From assembly GCA_904419745.1 (NCBI GenBank), contig CAJFSS010000006.1, forward strand, positions 62,001 to 126,000: a DNA stretch of 64,000 nucleotides. The letters are read 5' to 3'. The notes below the pieces were generated by a model. That model did no database searches and was not told the DNA's origin. It was given only the letters and a program-made list of their open reading frames with translations. This DNA is from Candidatus Pseudoruminococcus merdavium (lineage in GTDB: Bacteria > Bacillota > Clostridia > Oscillospirales > Ruminococcaceae). A program made the translations under genes and the position numbers. Positions 25,746 through 34,033 of the stretch are shown one piece after another (the stretch's first letter is position 1; the number at the start of each line of letters is the position of its first letter).

Positions 25746-25988
25746 CTATTCGTTTGCAGCCGACAGTTCCTCGACCATTTCCACCAGGTCTTTAAACGAC
25801 GCCAGCCGCCCCGGTACAATGTATTCATCCGGGATTTCTATTTCAAATTCCTGTTCCATTTCTGTGATCAGCGTCACAAACATCAGGGAATCCTCCACCA
25901 CATCGGACAGCAGGAAGTTCTCCTTGTCCTCTTCAAAAATCACCCCGATACTGTGCAGGCACTCTTTTAACCGATTGACCGTTTCCAT
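25746..25988 (-). CDS. Acyl-carrier-protein-like protein of the RiPP cluster
   Basis: 80 aa, acidic, four-helix ACP pattern. The phosphopantetheine attachment motif is visible as VVEDSLMFVTLITEMEQEF, with Ser about residue 34, followed by EIEIPDEYIVP as in true ACPs. It starts 11 nt after the radical SAM stop. ACP-related proteins accompany CcpM-type radical SAM maturases in clostridial Clo7bot-like clusters (TIGR04069, from memory). The intact Ser suggests that it really carries a thioester-bound group. Confidence 0.85.
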   Translation of the reverse strand: METVNRLKECLHSIGVIFEEDKENFLLSDVVEDSLMFVTLITEMEQEFEIEIPDEYIVPGRLASFKDLVEMVEELSAANE

Positions 25989-25999
25989 AGGTATCCCCC

Positions 26000-27307
26000 T
26001 TAATCAATAAGCTCAAATACGCCGCTTTGGTCCAGCAGCTGGAAAACATACTTGTGTGCCATGCCTTCATACCCGCATAACACTTTATCGGGCAAGATAT
26101 AGCCCTTCGCGGCGCAGTTTCTGCCCAGGCAGACTGGAAGCATGTTGCAGGTCCTGCATTTTTCCCGGGAAGTATCCGGCAGGGTCCATTTGGCGATTTT
26201 GGCCATATCCAGTTCCATGGTCCCATCGTCGTGCAGGAATCCCACGTTACTTTCCGGAGCATCAAGCTGCATGGAGCATTTTACTATCCTTCCGTCCGCG
26301 CGGAGAATGTAGCTATTGCGTCGGGTTGTAGCACAGATCTGGTTTGCTGTAAACCCCTGATAAACACGGTAGTCCAGATGAATATTTGCATCGATAATCG
26401 GCTGATACAGCCGTTCAAAGTTCTGAACCAGTTTATCTTTCAGATGGAATTCCTTGGTCTTCGACCACTGTCCCACCGGACGAAAATAAAAGCTGAACCG
26501 GTGATCGTCCCCAAAGAGTTCCTCCATTGTTTTCAAATGCTCCGGCATCTTGTCCACCACGTCCGTGGTCACATTGGTACGCACCGCAACCACAATATTG
26601 CCGGATTTACAGTTGTTTTTGATGGCGATAATGTTGTTCATCACCGCGTCATAGCTTCCGCTTCCATCACGCCGGACTTTCAGTTTGTCATGGGTTTCTT
26701 TGGTGCCATCAATGGTTACCTGGAAAAACGTGACATGGTATTTTAACAGCTTTTGAAAGGTTTCATAGTCCAGCAGCGAACCGTTGGTGATGATTGTTGC
26801 CGTATAGGGTTTGCGCGCCTGTTTGCAAATGGAGAGAAACTGTTCCGACAGGGAATAGATGATGTCCTTTTCCACCAGAGGTTCCCCGCCAAACCAACTG
26901 ACATTCAGTGCGGAATACCGGTGGATGTTGTTGCGCAGCCAGGTCACCAGTGCCTGTTGGGTTTCCGGCCGCATGGCGCCAATTTTAAAATCCTCATAAC
27001 AATAGACGCAGCGGAAATTGCACTGTTCCGTTGGCATAATGGTCAACATCAGCTCCGGGGAGTTGATCATATCGTTGCGCCAAAGTTGGAACAATTCCGT
27101 TTCATTCTCGTCTTTGTCTACAAGAAACCCGTTTTCCACCAAAGGCCGGATGACCGGGCTGTCCGGACTGCTGTCGGGATTGTTCAATATACTCAGCACC
27201 TCATCCTTTTTCGTTACCGCTTTGAGGTATCTTTTGGTTAGAGAATTATAAAGCAAAACCCTGTCGCCCACTGTGTGAACAACATTGAACATGGATGGTT
27301 TATACAT
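26000..27307 (-). CDS. Radical SAM/SPASM peptide maturase
   Basis: 435 aa from ATG 27307. The SAM-cluster motif C-x3-C-x2-C is CNFRCVYCYED (about residues 102-110), followed by SWFGGEPLV (GGE motif) and TIITNGSLL. The C-terminal SPASM domain has its cysteines in ICATTRR, IVKCSMQLD, CRTCNMLPVCLGRNC and VLCGYEG, for two auxiliary [4Fe-4S] clusters. The N-terminal 80 residues are probably the peptide-recognition wing. First gene of the RiPP operon. Such enzymes make thioether, C-C or epimerised residues; the closest type I recall is CcpM of Cys-rich clostridial peptides (TIGR04068). Confidence 0.93.
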   Translation of the reverse strand: MYKPSMFNVVHTVGDRVLLYNSLTKRYLKAVTKKDEVLSILNNPDSSPDSPVIRPLVENGFLVDKDENETELFQLWRNDMINSPELMLTIMPTEQCNFRCVYCYEDFKIGAMRPETQQALVTWLRNNIHRYSALNVSWFGGEPLVEKDIIYSLSEQFLSICKQARKPYTATIITNGSLLDYETFQKLLKYHVTFFQVTIDGTKETHDKLKVRRDGSGSYDAVMNNIIAIKNNCKSGNIVVAVRTNVTTDVVDKMPEHLKTMEELFGDDHRFSFYFRPVGQWSKTKEFHLKDKLVQNFERLYQPIIDANIHLDYRVYQGFTANQICATTRRNSYILRADGRIVKCSMQLDAPESNVGFLHDDGTMELDMAKIAKWTLPDTSREKCRTCNMLPVCLGRNCAAKGYILPDKVLCGYEGMAHKYVFQLLDQSGVFELID

Positions 27308-27340
27308 CAACTTTCCATCTCCTTCCATTTGATTACCCAA

Positions 27341-27369
27341 AGTATAGCAAAACAATAGTAGAATTTCAA
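27341..27369 (-). promoter_or_regulatory. Promoter of the RiPP operon
   Basis: TTGAAA (27369-27364), 17-bp spacer, TATACT (27346-27341) on the minus strand, close to the radical SAM start. The very A+T-rich region 27370-27640 separates it from the divergent BtrH-like gene. Confidence 0.7.
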
Positions 27370-27697
27370 TAAATATATAAAAAAATATTTTATACTTATA
27401 TTTATTGTTCACAATTTCGGAAATCGCAAGAAAAATCCTTCAAATTTCGACATTTTCACCAAATAGATTCCCAGCGCCTCTTTGGAAGTTTTCCCGCGGA
27501 AACAAATATTTTCCAGTTCGGTCAGTTGTAAATTGTAGGAATTTATAATATTTTTCATTATTTCAAATGATATTGTATTCTTTTATCACAAAAATTTATG
27601 TAAAATCCTGTCTTTTGGGGCTTGATAAAATAGCCAGGTGGTTTATCATGAATCATATAGAAAAACAAACCCCATGGAATTTCAGGAGAAGATGAAA

Positions 27698-28690
27698 ATG
27701 AAAGTAATGAATCAATGCCTGCCGCCGCCAAATGTTAAAGTGATGAGCTGCATTTTTGATCGGATTTTTTCCGCATTTCGCTATTTTGCGGGAAACAGCC
27801 CGCATCAAATGGATCTTTTTTTATACCTGCTTGAAATGGATTTAACCTACCGTCCGGAAATCCGCGCACAGCCGCTTCCCGATGATCCCTGGTTTTATTC
27901 ATGTATTGGGTTTCAAAACCATGTGCCGGACAATCCGCAGGCGCAGACGGACGCTTATGCTCCCCTCAACCATTTTTTGCAGGCGTACAACCTGCATATT
28001 TCCTACCAGGAAAACCTGGATTTCCCCGCATTGGTTCTGGAATTGATTAAGAGTTTTCAGGAAAACAAAGTCACGATCTTGTTAATTGACCAGTTTTATA
28101 ACCGCCATAGTTCTTACTATCACAAAATGCAAAATGCAAATCATGCTCTTTTAATAAAAGGGATGGATACACAACAACAGCAAATCACAATCTGTGATAA
28201 AAAGGATATTTCCTATTCCTTTGAGGAAGTCAAAGACATGATGACGGGGGGGATCATCCAGCTCAGTTGCTTGGATGACAAGGGGTTTTTCCAGGCAACC
28301 CCGAATTATCCTGTCATCTACCAAAACAGCAAACAAAAGCTGAATCTTCTGGAAACCATCGCCCCCTTCTTCCAGGAAATAGAGCAGACGATGCGGCAGG
28401 AATCCAAAATTGCTTTTTATGCCAAAGCATACTATATGTCCACTTTATATCAGCTGATTCCCTTTGTTACGGCCAGAGATATCCTGTTTCAAAATCTTAA
28501 GATTCCGGAAAAATTCCAGAACGCCGCGACCGCTTCCAGAGCAAAATGGGAGGAGTTTTCCTATTGGCTTGCAAAAATATCCATCCTCAAGCGCCTTTCT
28601 TATGATCAGCTGACCCATAGAACTTCAGAACTTTTCGCAATGGAACAGCAATTCTGCCAGCTGCCTGACAAAATACCGCCCGTGGTGTAA
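27698..28690 (+). CDS. BtrH-like (C39-related) acyltransferase/protease-fold protein
   Basis: 330 aa from ATG 27698 (AGGAG 9 nt upstream). A Cys-His-Asp set can be read: VMSCIFDRIFSAF (Cys18), NANHALLIKGMD (His149) and ITICDKKD (Asp167), with the long LLIDQFYNRHSSYYHK strand before the His. This matches the N-terminal domain of butirosin protein BtrH, which transfers an acyl group from the carrier protein BtrI. The C-terminal half is helical. It is divergent from the RiPP operon and shares its upstream region. With an ACP in the operon, a role in acyl transfer to the peptide is possible (inference). Confidence 0.6.
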   Translation: MKVMNQCLPPPNVKVMSCIFDRIFSAFRYFAGNSPHQMDLFLYLLEMDLTYRPEIRAQPLPDDPWFYSCIGFQNHVPDNPQAQTDAYAPLNHFLQAYNLHISYQENLDFPALVLELIKSFQENKVTILLIDQFYNRHSSYYHKMQNANHALLIKGMDTQQQQITICDKKDISYSFEEVKDMMTGGIIQLSCLDDKGFFQATPNYPVIYQNSKQKLNLLETIAPFFQEIEQTMRQESKIAFYAKAYYMSTLYQLIPFVTARDILFQNLKIPEKFQNAATASRAKWEEFSYWLAKISILKRLSYDQLTHRTSELFAMEQQFCQLPDKIPPVV

Positions 28691-29398
28691 TGCACATGGG
28701 AATTTGCCTGTTCTATTCTTTAAAACCATGGAAACCGGAGCGGCTTTTCCTGGTTCTTCCGGAGACATGCCATAAGAGGGATTCCCTGCCCCAAAACATA
28801 TCTTTCGGAATTTGAAAAAGCCTGCCCATTATTAGTAAAGGCCCTCTCGATGGAATTATCATGCCGATCGAGAGGGCCTTTAAAGGAGTATTTTACACCG
28901 CACAGGCGCCCAAATGCCAGCTTTTCGCAACCTCACCCAGAACCATGGCGTTCTCTGCATCCATTCCCAAGCCTTTCACCCATAATTTTCAGTGGAAAAG
29001 TTCCCCTGGCACTCCGAAAAAACTGCAAAACAGCGCAAAGGTTACAGCACGGTAACTGAGTGAGAAAAAAGTGCGTACTTGTGGAAAGAACAAAAGGGTG
29101 TACAATGGAATCTGCACAGAGCATAAGTTCCTGAATGCAAAACCGGGGTGACAAAAGGAGTTGCCCGGATGAAAACGGGGAAAAGGCTGTCTTCGCCCGC
29201 GGCTTTATCCGCGCAACAATCGACCGGTTCCCACTTTTTTACAGCCTTTGGATATCCGATTATAGCGCCTGTGCCCGCAGCATCCCGTAAACCGCATTGT
29301 TCCGGGACAGTCTTTTTCCGTTTTACAGCAGCATGGTCTGCGCCGGAGCAACCGCTATGATCGTTGCCCGACTCAGGCAATCTTAAGGAGGGGATACG
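28691..29398. other. Intergenic region with one hairpin, no gene seen
   Basis: AAAGGCCCTCTCGAT (28837-28851) pairs perfectly with 28867-28881 and is a probable terminator of the BtrH-like gene. A candidate plus-strand promoter TTGTGG-N16-TACAAT (29079-29106) would give the macrodomain gene a leader of about 290 nt. Short frames here lack ribosome-binding sites and family resemblance. Confidence 0.5.
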
Positions 29399-30181
29399 AT
29401 GACGCAAGCTGAAAAAAGACTTTTTTTAATCCGGTCTCTGCTCCGTGAGCATCCGGGTTCTTCGGACAGGGACATTCCAGCGGACAAACAGCAGCAAAAG
29501 GATCTGCTCCGTTCGCTGTTTAACATCCGCCCGCCGCGGCCTGTCAGCGAGGAATTTTTGGAAATACAGGATTCCTATTTGCAGCGGGAAATCCAGCAAA
29601 AGGGGAGAACTGATTTAGCCGATCTCAAGCCCATACAGGAGGGGATCTATCTCTGGCGGGGAGACATTACTACCCTGCGCTGCGACGCGATTGTCAATGC
29701 CGCCAACAGCCGGATGCTGGGCTGTTTTGTACCCTGCCATGGGTGTATTGACAATGCCATCCATACCTATGCGGGCGTACAGCTGCGGTTGGCTTGTGCG
29801 CAGCTGATGGAATTGCAGGGCCGCGAAGAACAAACCGGCAGTGCAAAAATGACTCCGGCGTTTAACCTGCCCTGCCAGTATGTGCTGCACACAGTGGGGC
29901 CGATTGTCTATGGAAAGTTGACGGCTCAGGAAGAACGCCAATTGGCTTGCTGCTATCGTTCCTGTTTGGAGCTTGCCGCGCAAAACAATATAAAAAGCAT
30001 TGCGTTTTGCTGTATTTCCACGGGAGAATTTCATTTCCCTGCGGATAAAGCGGCCAAAATCGCCGTACAGACAGTACGCGAATACAAAAAGCAGACGCAC
30101 AGCAACATCGAGGTGGTTTTCAATGTTTTCAAGGAGAGCGACTATCACATCTACCGGGAATTACTCGGAGCAAATTCGTAA
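29399..30181 (+). CDS. Zinc-type macrodomain protein, ADP-ribosyl hydrolase
   Basis: 260 aa, ATG with AAGGAGGGG upstream. A helical N-terminal extension of about 70 residues (RLFLIRSLLREHP) precedes the macrodomain: LWRGDITTLRCDAIVNAANSR, then LGCFVPCHGCIDNAIHTYAG (the extra Cys/His loop of zinc macrodomains), LPCQYVLHTVGPI and IAFCCISTGEFHFP. Such enzymes remove ADP-ribose from proteins. It overlaps the sirtuin gene that follows, forming the macrodomain-SirTM pair known from Staphylococcus and Streptococcus, where SirTM adds and the macrodomain removes ADP-ribose. Confidence 0.93.
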   Translation: MTQAEKRLFLIRSLLREHPGSSDRDIPADKQQQKDLLRSLFNIRPPRPVSEEFLEIQDSYLQREIQQKGRTDLADLKPIQEGIYLWRGDITTLRCDAIVNAANSRMLGCFVPCHGCIDNAIHTYAGVQLRLACAQLMELQGREEQTGSAKMTPAFNLPCQYVLHTVGPIVYGKLTAQEERQLACCYRSCLELAAQNNIKSIAFCCISTGEFHFPADKAAKIAVQTVREYKKQTHSNIEVVFNVFKESDYHIYRELLGANS

Positions 30182-31001
30182 ACTGAGCCATGCGCTGTAC
30201 AACGCGGACGCCCTTGTCATTGGCGCCGGCGCAGGACTTTCTGCGGCGGCGGGGTTTGCGTATGATGGGAAACGCTTTCACGAATCTTTTGCCGATTTTG
30301 AAGCAAAATATGGGTTCCACGATATGTATACCGGTGGGTTTTACCCATACCTGACGCCGGAGGAATTCTGGGCGTACTGGAGCCGGTATATCTACTGCAA
30401 CCGCTATGTGGATCCGCCAAAACCCGTCTACCAGGATCTGCTGGAATTGGTAAAAGACAGGGATTATTTTGTCATTACTACAAATGTGGATCATTGTTTC
30501 CAGAAAGCGGGATTTGACAAAAAGCGCCTGTTTTATACACAGGGGGATTACGGCCTTTTTCAGTGCAGCAAGCCCTGCTGTCATGAAACTTTTGATAATG
30601 AGGATATCATCCGAAAAATGACAGAACAGCAAAAGGACATGCGCATTCCCTCCGCCCTGCTTCCCATCTGCCCCCACTGTGGGAAACCCTTGACCGTGAA
30701 TCTGCGATCCGACGACAAGTTTGTGGAAGATGAAGGATGGCATATGGCTGCTGAGCGTTATGCAAACTTTCTGCGGACAAGGGAAAATCTGCATGTGCTG
30801 TTTTTAGAACTCGGCGTAGGATTTAACACCCCCGGCATCATCAAATATCCCTTCTGGCGGATGACAGCCAAAAACTCCAAGGCCATGTATGCCTGTATTA
30901 ATCAAGGCGACGCAATTTGCCCGAACGGAATGGAAGCGCGGACAATCTGTATAGATGGAGATATCGGAACGGTACTAAAAACACTGAGCGCTGCAAAATA
31001 A
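30123..31001 (+). CDS. Class M sirtuin (SirTM), NAD-dependent protein ADP-ribosyltransferase
   Basis: About 292 aa. NAD-binding motif VIGAGAGLSAAAGF (about 35-48), then ITTNVDHCFQKAG and FYTQGDYGLFQCS (the catalytic His position of deacetylase sirtuins is altered, as in SirTM), a structural zinc set (CSKPCC, CPHCG), and FLELGVGFNTPGIIK. The start is uncertain: ATG 30123 lies within the macrodomain gene, overlapping it by 59 nt. Pathogen versions modify a lipoylated GcvH-like protein; no GcvH-L or LplA gene is visible nearby, so the target is unknown. Confidence 0.9.
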   Translation: MFSRRATITSTGNYSEQIRKLSHALYNADALVIGAGAGLSAAAGFAYDGKRFHESFADFEAKYGFHDMYTGGFYPYLTPEEFWAYWSRYIYCNRYVDPPKPVYQDLLELVKDRDYFVITTNVDHCFQKAGFDKKRLFYTQGDYGLFQCSKPCCHETFDNEDIIRKMTEQQKDMRIPSALLPICPHCGKPLTVNLRSDDKFVEDEGWHMAAERYANFLRTRENLHVLFLELGVGFNTPGIIKYPFWRMTAKNSKAMYACINQGDAICPNGMEARTICIDGDIGTVLKTLSAAK

Positions 31002-31334
31002 ATAAGAGCCAAGGGCGTGAAAAGCCCAAGGATGATACGCCATCCCGCTGCGATCACGGTACAGCGGCTATGGATTGCCTGGCAAACCATCTGCGGTTCC
31101 GGCTTGCCTTCCATCCGTCTTTCCAAGATGGGGAGAATATCCTGCCAGTCAAAAAAGGGAGAAACAGCGATTGGCCAAAAGCAAATAGCAACTGAAATTT
31201 TGAAAACCGAAACGAGGAGCACCAGGGAAAGCATGGCGGCTGCAAAATATGCTATTCCAAAGGAAAATCGATTGTTTTTTGTCCGGTTTTAGGGTATTAT
31301 GGGATGGAAATAAGGTATTGGTACATATTTCCTT
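31002..31334. other. Intergenic region, possible gene remnant
   Basis: The minus strand has an open stretch rich in hydrophobic residues (LSLVLLVSVFKISVAICFW), but it has no ribosome-binding site and runs into the sirtuin gene. It may be a decayed membrane-protein fragment. No other feature seen. Confidence 0.3.
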
Positions 31335-31760
31335 GTCGCTCCCGCATGGGAAGCGTGGATTGAAATAGCACTTTGCGCTTCGACTCCTCTTTCGTGAGCC
31401 GCCGCTCTCCGTGTGAGGAGCAGGTTGAGATTTATGGGATTGATAAGGACATAGCGTCCACTCCCGAAAGGATATGGATGAAAGGCGGACTTTTTACAAC
31501 ATCTGCCTGTGGTGCAGAGCCGTTTCCCTTATGGGGAGTGTGGGTGGAAATGATACTTCCGAAGAAAATGTCTGGCTGATGCCGCCGCGAGTCGCTCCCC
31601 AGTATGGGGAACGTGGATTGAAATGCCCGTGTGGGTGCTGATCTCATTTCCCATTTTTGTCGCTCCCCCGGTATGGGGAGCGTGGATTGAAATCCTGATG
31701 GAGCGGCCCGATGTGGACGGCCCTGCGACTCTGTTCCCCATACGGTAGGGGGAAAACCGG
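31335..31760 (+). CRISPR. Eroded orphan CRISPR array, type I-C-like repeats
   Basis: Recognisable repeats at 31335-31366, 31401-31431 (degenerate), 31456-31483 (very degenerate), 31519-31551 (degenerate), 31591-31624 and 31659-31693, with a last trace near 31727-31760. All derive from a 32-35 nt unit starting GTCGCTCCC, with a CCCC...GGGG stem and ending GCGTGGATTGAAAT, the type I-C pattern. Clear spacers are 34 nt (31367-31400), 35 nt (31484-31518), 39 nt (31552-31590) and 34 nt (31625-31658). No cas gene occurs in the window, and most repeats carry substitutions and indels, so the array is probably inactive. Confidence 0.8.
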
Positions 31761-31771
31761 GAGGATAAGTT

Positions 31772-32593
31772 TTACAGCATGATGGTGCCCCTGGCAAAAA
31801 TACGATCGATTTCCTCCATATCCAACGATGAACTCCGATTGTTTTCTAACGCAGGCGTCGGCACTTCATCTTCCCAACGTCTTTGATTCAGCCATGTGGA
31901 TGGATTCGGGATATATTGTCCATTTTCCCGGCGCCATTGATCCGTTTGCTTCACTGCCCGCAAAGCGGAGAGAATTTCATCAAACAGCTTTTTGTCCGGT
32001 TGTATTTTCTTCCAGGCCCGTTCCGCCGCTCCCTTGCCTATCTTTTTGGGATATTCTCTCCAAAACTCTTCAAACCCCCGCATGGCAAGCGTTGTGGAGT
32101 GGCCTTCCGAATTTCCGCCTTTGCAGAGGGATTCCATCATCTCGCTCCCGGCGAGCAATTCCTCCGTTTCCCCTTTGGGGGAGTGAGAGGGGGGATGATT
32201 TCGTTTTCGTTTTGTTCCGTTATTTAATGTGGACATGTTGCCCCACGCCTTGCCCGTCATATTCTCCGACATGTTGTTGGACATTTGCCGGACAGTTTGC
32301 CGGTCAAAATGGACAGTCAAATCACACAATTTATATTTCCCGGCGGCGCTCCCTTTTCCTGCTCGATATTGGATATACCCTTTTTGTATCAATTCATTTC
32401 TCGCCCTCTGTATGGATTTGAGACTGAGACCCGTTAAGCCCTGCAGGGTGGAATTCGGGGCTGTAAACCAATCGAGAAACCCCAAATCATTGTCATACTC
32501 AAATAATATGAGATAGAGGCAGATAGAGTTTGCGGCGATCGGATTGAGCAGCCTTTGTCTTCGGAACCCTCGCATTTGCCTGATAAAATCCAT
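31772..32593 (-). CDS. Phage-type replication initiation (replisome organiser) protein
   Basis: 273 aa. N-terminal winged helix (AANSICLYLILFEYDNDLGF, then LQGLTGLSLKSIQRARNELIQKGYI) followed by a low-complexity linker with Asn/Met/Ser. The C-terminal domain FEEFWREYPKKIGKGAAERAWKKI...NGQYIPNPSTWLNQRRWEDE is the hallmark of phage DnaD/O-like replication proteins. ATG with AGGTG upstream. It stands without other phage genes, so it looks like a prophage or plasmid remnant. It adjoins the eroded CRISPR array. Confidence 0.85.
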   Translation of the reverse strand: MDFIRQMRGFRRQRLLNPIAANSICLYLILFEYDNDLGFLDWFTAPNSTLQGLTGLSLKSIQRARNELIQKGYIQYRAGKGSAAGKYKLCDLTVHFDRQTVRQMSNNMSENMTGKAWGNMSTLNNGTKRKRNHPPSHSPKGETEELLAGSEMMESLCKGGNSEGHSTTLAMRGFEEFWREYPKKIGKGAAERAWKKIQPDKKLFDEILSALRAVKQTDQWRRENGQYIPNPSTWLNQRRWEDEVPTPALENNRSSSLDMEEIDRIFARGTIML

Positions 32594-32636
32594 TGTTTCA
32601 CCTCATGTTCTCTGGTCCAAGGCATTCCTGGGGCAA

Positions 32637-32837
32637 TCATCCGGTCATACCCAGGCCAGGTGTATTTTCCGTCAAAACTCTGTGTTCCAATACCATCCGT
32701 TTTCCTGCGATATGCCCCGCACAGAGGACGTACCCTTCCTCTAAAATGGTGCGCTTGGGCCGGCTTTTCCCATCCATGAATGTTTGCCCGTTCGCCACAG
32801 ATTGTACCAAATCTGTCTCCCATACGGGCATTTTCAT
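32637..32837 (-). CDS. Possible small protein upstream of the replication gene
   Basis: 66-aa frame from ATG 32837, with GGGAGG 10 nt upstream: MKMPVWETDLVQSVANGQTF, then a basic RPKRTILEEGYVLCAGHIAGKRMV segment. It follows a good promoter and precedes the replication gene by about 40 nt, so it could be its operon partner. No family recognised; coding status uncertain. Confidence 0.3.
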   Translation of the reverse strand: MKMPVWETDLVQSVANGQTFMDGKSRPKRTILEEGYVLCAGHIAGKRMVLEHRVLTENTPGLGMTG

Positions 32838-32915
32838 ATCGGTTGATATCCTCCCAAGGGTGGAGTGGGACATCCGTAGAAAAGATGCTGTTGGAACACT
32901 TGTTCTCCCTTATCT

Positions 32916-32943
32916 ATTGTAATCCATCTCTCCATTTTGTCAA
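32916..32943 (-). promoter_or_regulatory. Promoter toward the phage-type genes
   Basis: TTGACA (32943-32938), 16-bp spacer, TACAAT (32921-32916) on the minus strand. Confidence 0.6.
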
Positions 32944-32954
32944 TATAATGTTGC

Positions 32955-32960
32955 TATAAT
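32955..32960 (+). promoter_or_regulatory. Extended -10 promoter of the Ser-rich protein gene
   Basis: TTGC-TATAAT on the plus strand with no clear -35 box; only 12 bp separate it from the divergent -35 box at 32938-32943, so the two promoters overlap. It gives a leader of about 150 nt. Confidence 0.4.
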
Positions 32961-32983
32961 ATTACTTAAAAGAAATTATCGGA

Positions 32984-33021
32984 ATAAAAAAACCGTCCTG
33001 GTGTGGCAACACCAGAACGGT
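32984..33021 (-). terminator. Hairpin with T-tract (terminator, minus strand)
   Basis: Arms ACCGTCCTGGTG (32992-33003) and CACCAGAACGGT (33010-33021) with one mismatch, followed on the minus strand by TTTTTTT. No minus-strand gene is seen immediately upstream, so it may stop antisense transcription or mark a lost gene. On the plus strand it lies in the leader of the Ser-rich gene. Confidence 0.55.
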
Positions 33022-33120
33022 CCATTCTGTGAGTGGCTCTGTTTTGAACCCGCCCCTCGACAAACATTATAACAGGCTGTTTCGGCGATTTCCGTCGAAC
33101 GCCTAAAAAAGAGGGAAAGT

Positions 33121-33729
33121 ATGAAAAAACAAAAACAAACTCCACTCAAACAGCCGACAAAAGCTGGCACATTCAAAATTGCGGGAAGTATTTTGGGATG
33201 CTTTCTGGTACTGGCCCTGCTGGGCAGTATTTTTGGAAGCCCCAAAAATGAGGACACGTTGTTAGCCGCTTCCATTTCGTCTTCCATTGGGACTTCTTCT
33301 ATCGAATCCTCCTCAACCACATCTCAGCAGACGTCCTCCCTATCTTCTTCCAACGAAAGTTCCGCTGTTTCGAATCCCGGCCATTCCAGTTCCGAAACTT
33401 CTTCCAATTCACAGTCTTCAAAAATTTCTTCACAAAGCAGTTCAAAAAAACCGAGCGGCAACCCGGCCAGGAAACCGAATTCTTCCAGTTCATCATCTTC
33501 AAAACCGCAAAAACAGCAGGCCCCCACTTCTTCTTCAAAACCTGCTCCCCAAAAACAAAATACGGCGCCGGCACAACAGCCGCAACAGAGTACCATGGTC
33601 TGGATTCCGCAATCTGGAGAAAAATATCACCGGAGATCGGGTTGCAGCGGTATGAAAAATCCTACGCAGCAAACTTTGGAATGGGCAAAATCCCACGGAT
33701 ATACCCCCTGCAAAAAGTGTTACGGATAA
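33121..33729 (+). CDS. Membrane-anchored Ser-rich protein with C-terminal Cys-containing domain
   Basis: 202 aa. Basic N-terminus, one membrane anchor (FKIAGSILGCFLVLALLGSI, residues 19-38), a long Ser/Thr/Lys/Pro-rich linker (about 55-155), then a compact C-terminal module VWIPQSGEKYHRRSGCSGMK ... SHGYTPCKKCYG. This Y-H-x-C...C-x2-C module ends many secreted or membrane clostridial and phage-encoded proteins and may bind zinc (family knowledge from memory). ATG with GAGGG upstream. It is alone in a region of mobile-element remnants. Confidence 0.75.
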   Translation: MKKQKQTPLKQPTKAGTFKIAGSILGCFLVLALLGSIFGSPKNEDTLLAASISSSIGTSSIESSSTTSQQTSSLSSSNESSAVSNPGHSSSETSSNSQSSKISSQSSSKKPSGNPARKPNSSSSSSSKPQKQQAPTSSSKPAPQKQNTAPAQQPQQSTMVWIPQSGEKYHRRSGCSGMKNPTQQTLEWAKSHGYTPCKKCYG

Positions 33730-33930
33730 GCGTTTGCATATTCCAAAAAGATTGGGATAAAATGGGTAAGGGAATTTTGGGGTCACAGAAATGAATGTGG
33801 AACCCTACAGGGTATCCTGCCATCTCATCAGCGTAAGATGAATCATACCGCTGGAGCTGTGGACAACCGATTTGTCCAATTTCTAAATGCAGGAAAATAA
33901 GCGGGTTATTTAGTGGGTTACCGAGAAAAG

Positions 33931-33977
33931 AAAAAGCTCTATGGACTGGCCTGTCAAGCCAGTCCATAGAGCTTTTT
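33931..33977. terminator. Strong bidirectional terminator
   Basis: 20-bp perfect arms AAAAAGCTCTATGGACTGGC (33931-33950) and 33958-33977 around CTGTCAA. A- and T-runs on both sides make it work on both strands. It separates the Ser-rich gene from the ssrA region. Bases 33730-33930 hold nothing recognisable. Confidence 0.85.
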
Positions 33978-34033
33978 GCTTGGGTTTGTGCAGTGAAAAG
34001 GATATGCTAGCGTTTTCGGCGGTGGGAGTTAAA

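Noticed and set aside
28850-29059. Short frames downstream of the hairpin at 28837-28881
   Set aside because: No ribosome-binding site, odd composition (Pro/His/Ser-rich) and overlap with the terminator stem.
30902-31234. Minus-strand hydrophobic frame overlapping the sirtuin end
   Set aside because: No ribosome-binding site or family; kept only as a possible remnant.
31373-31797. Short frames across the CRISPR remains
   Set aside because: They translate repeat units (repeated Ile-Ser-Ile-His-like strings on the minus strand) and are artefacts of the array.
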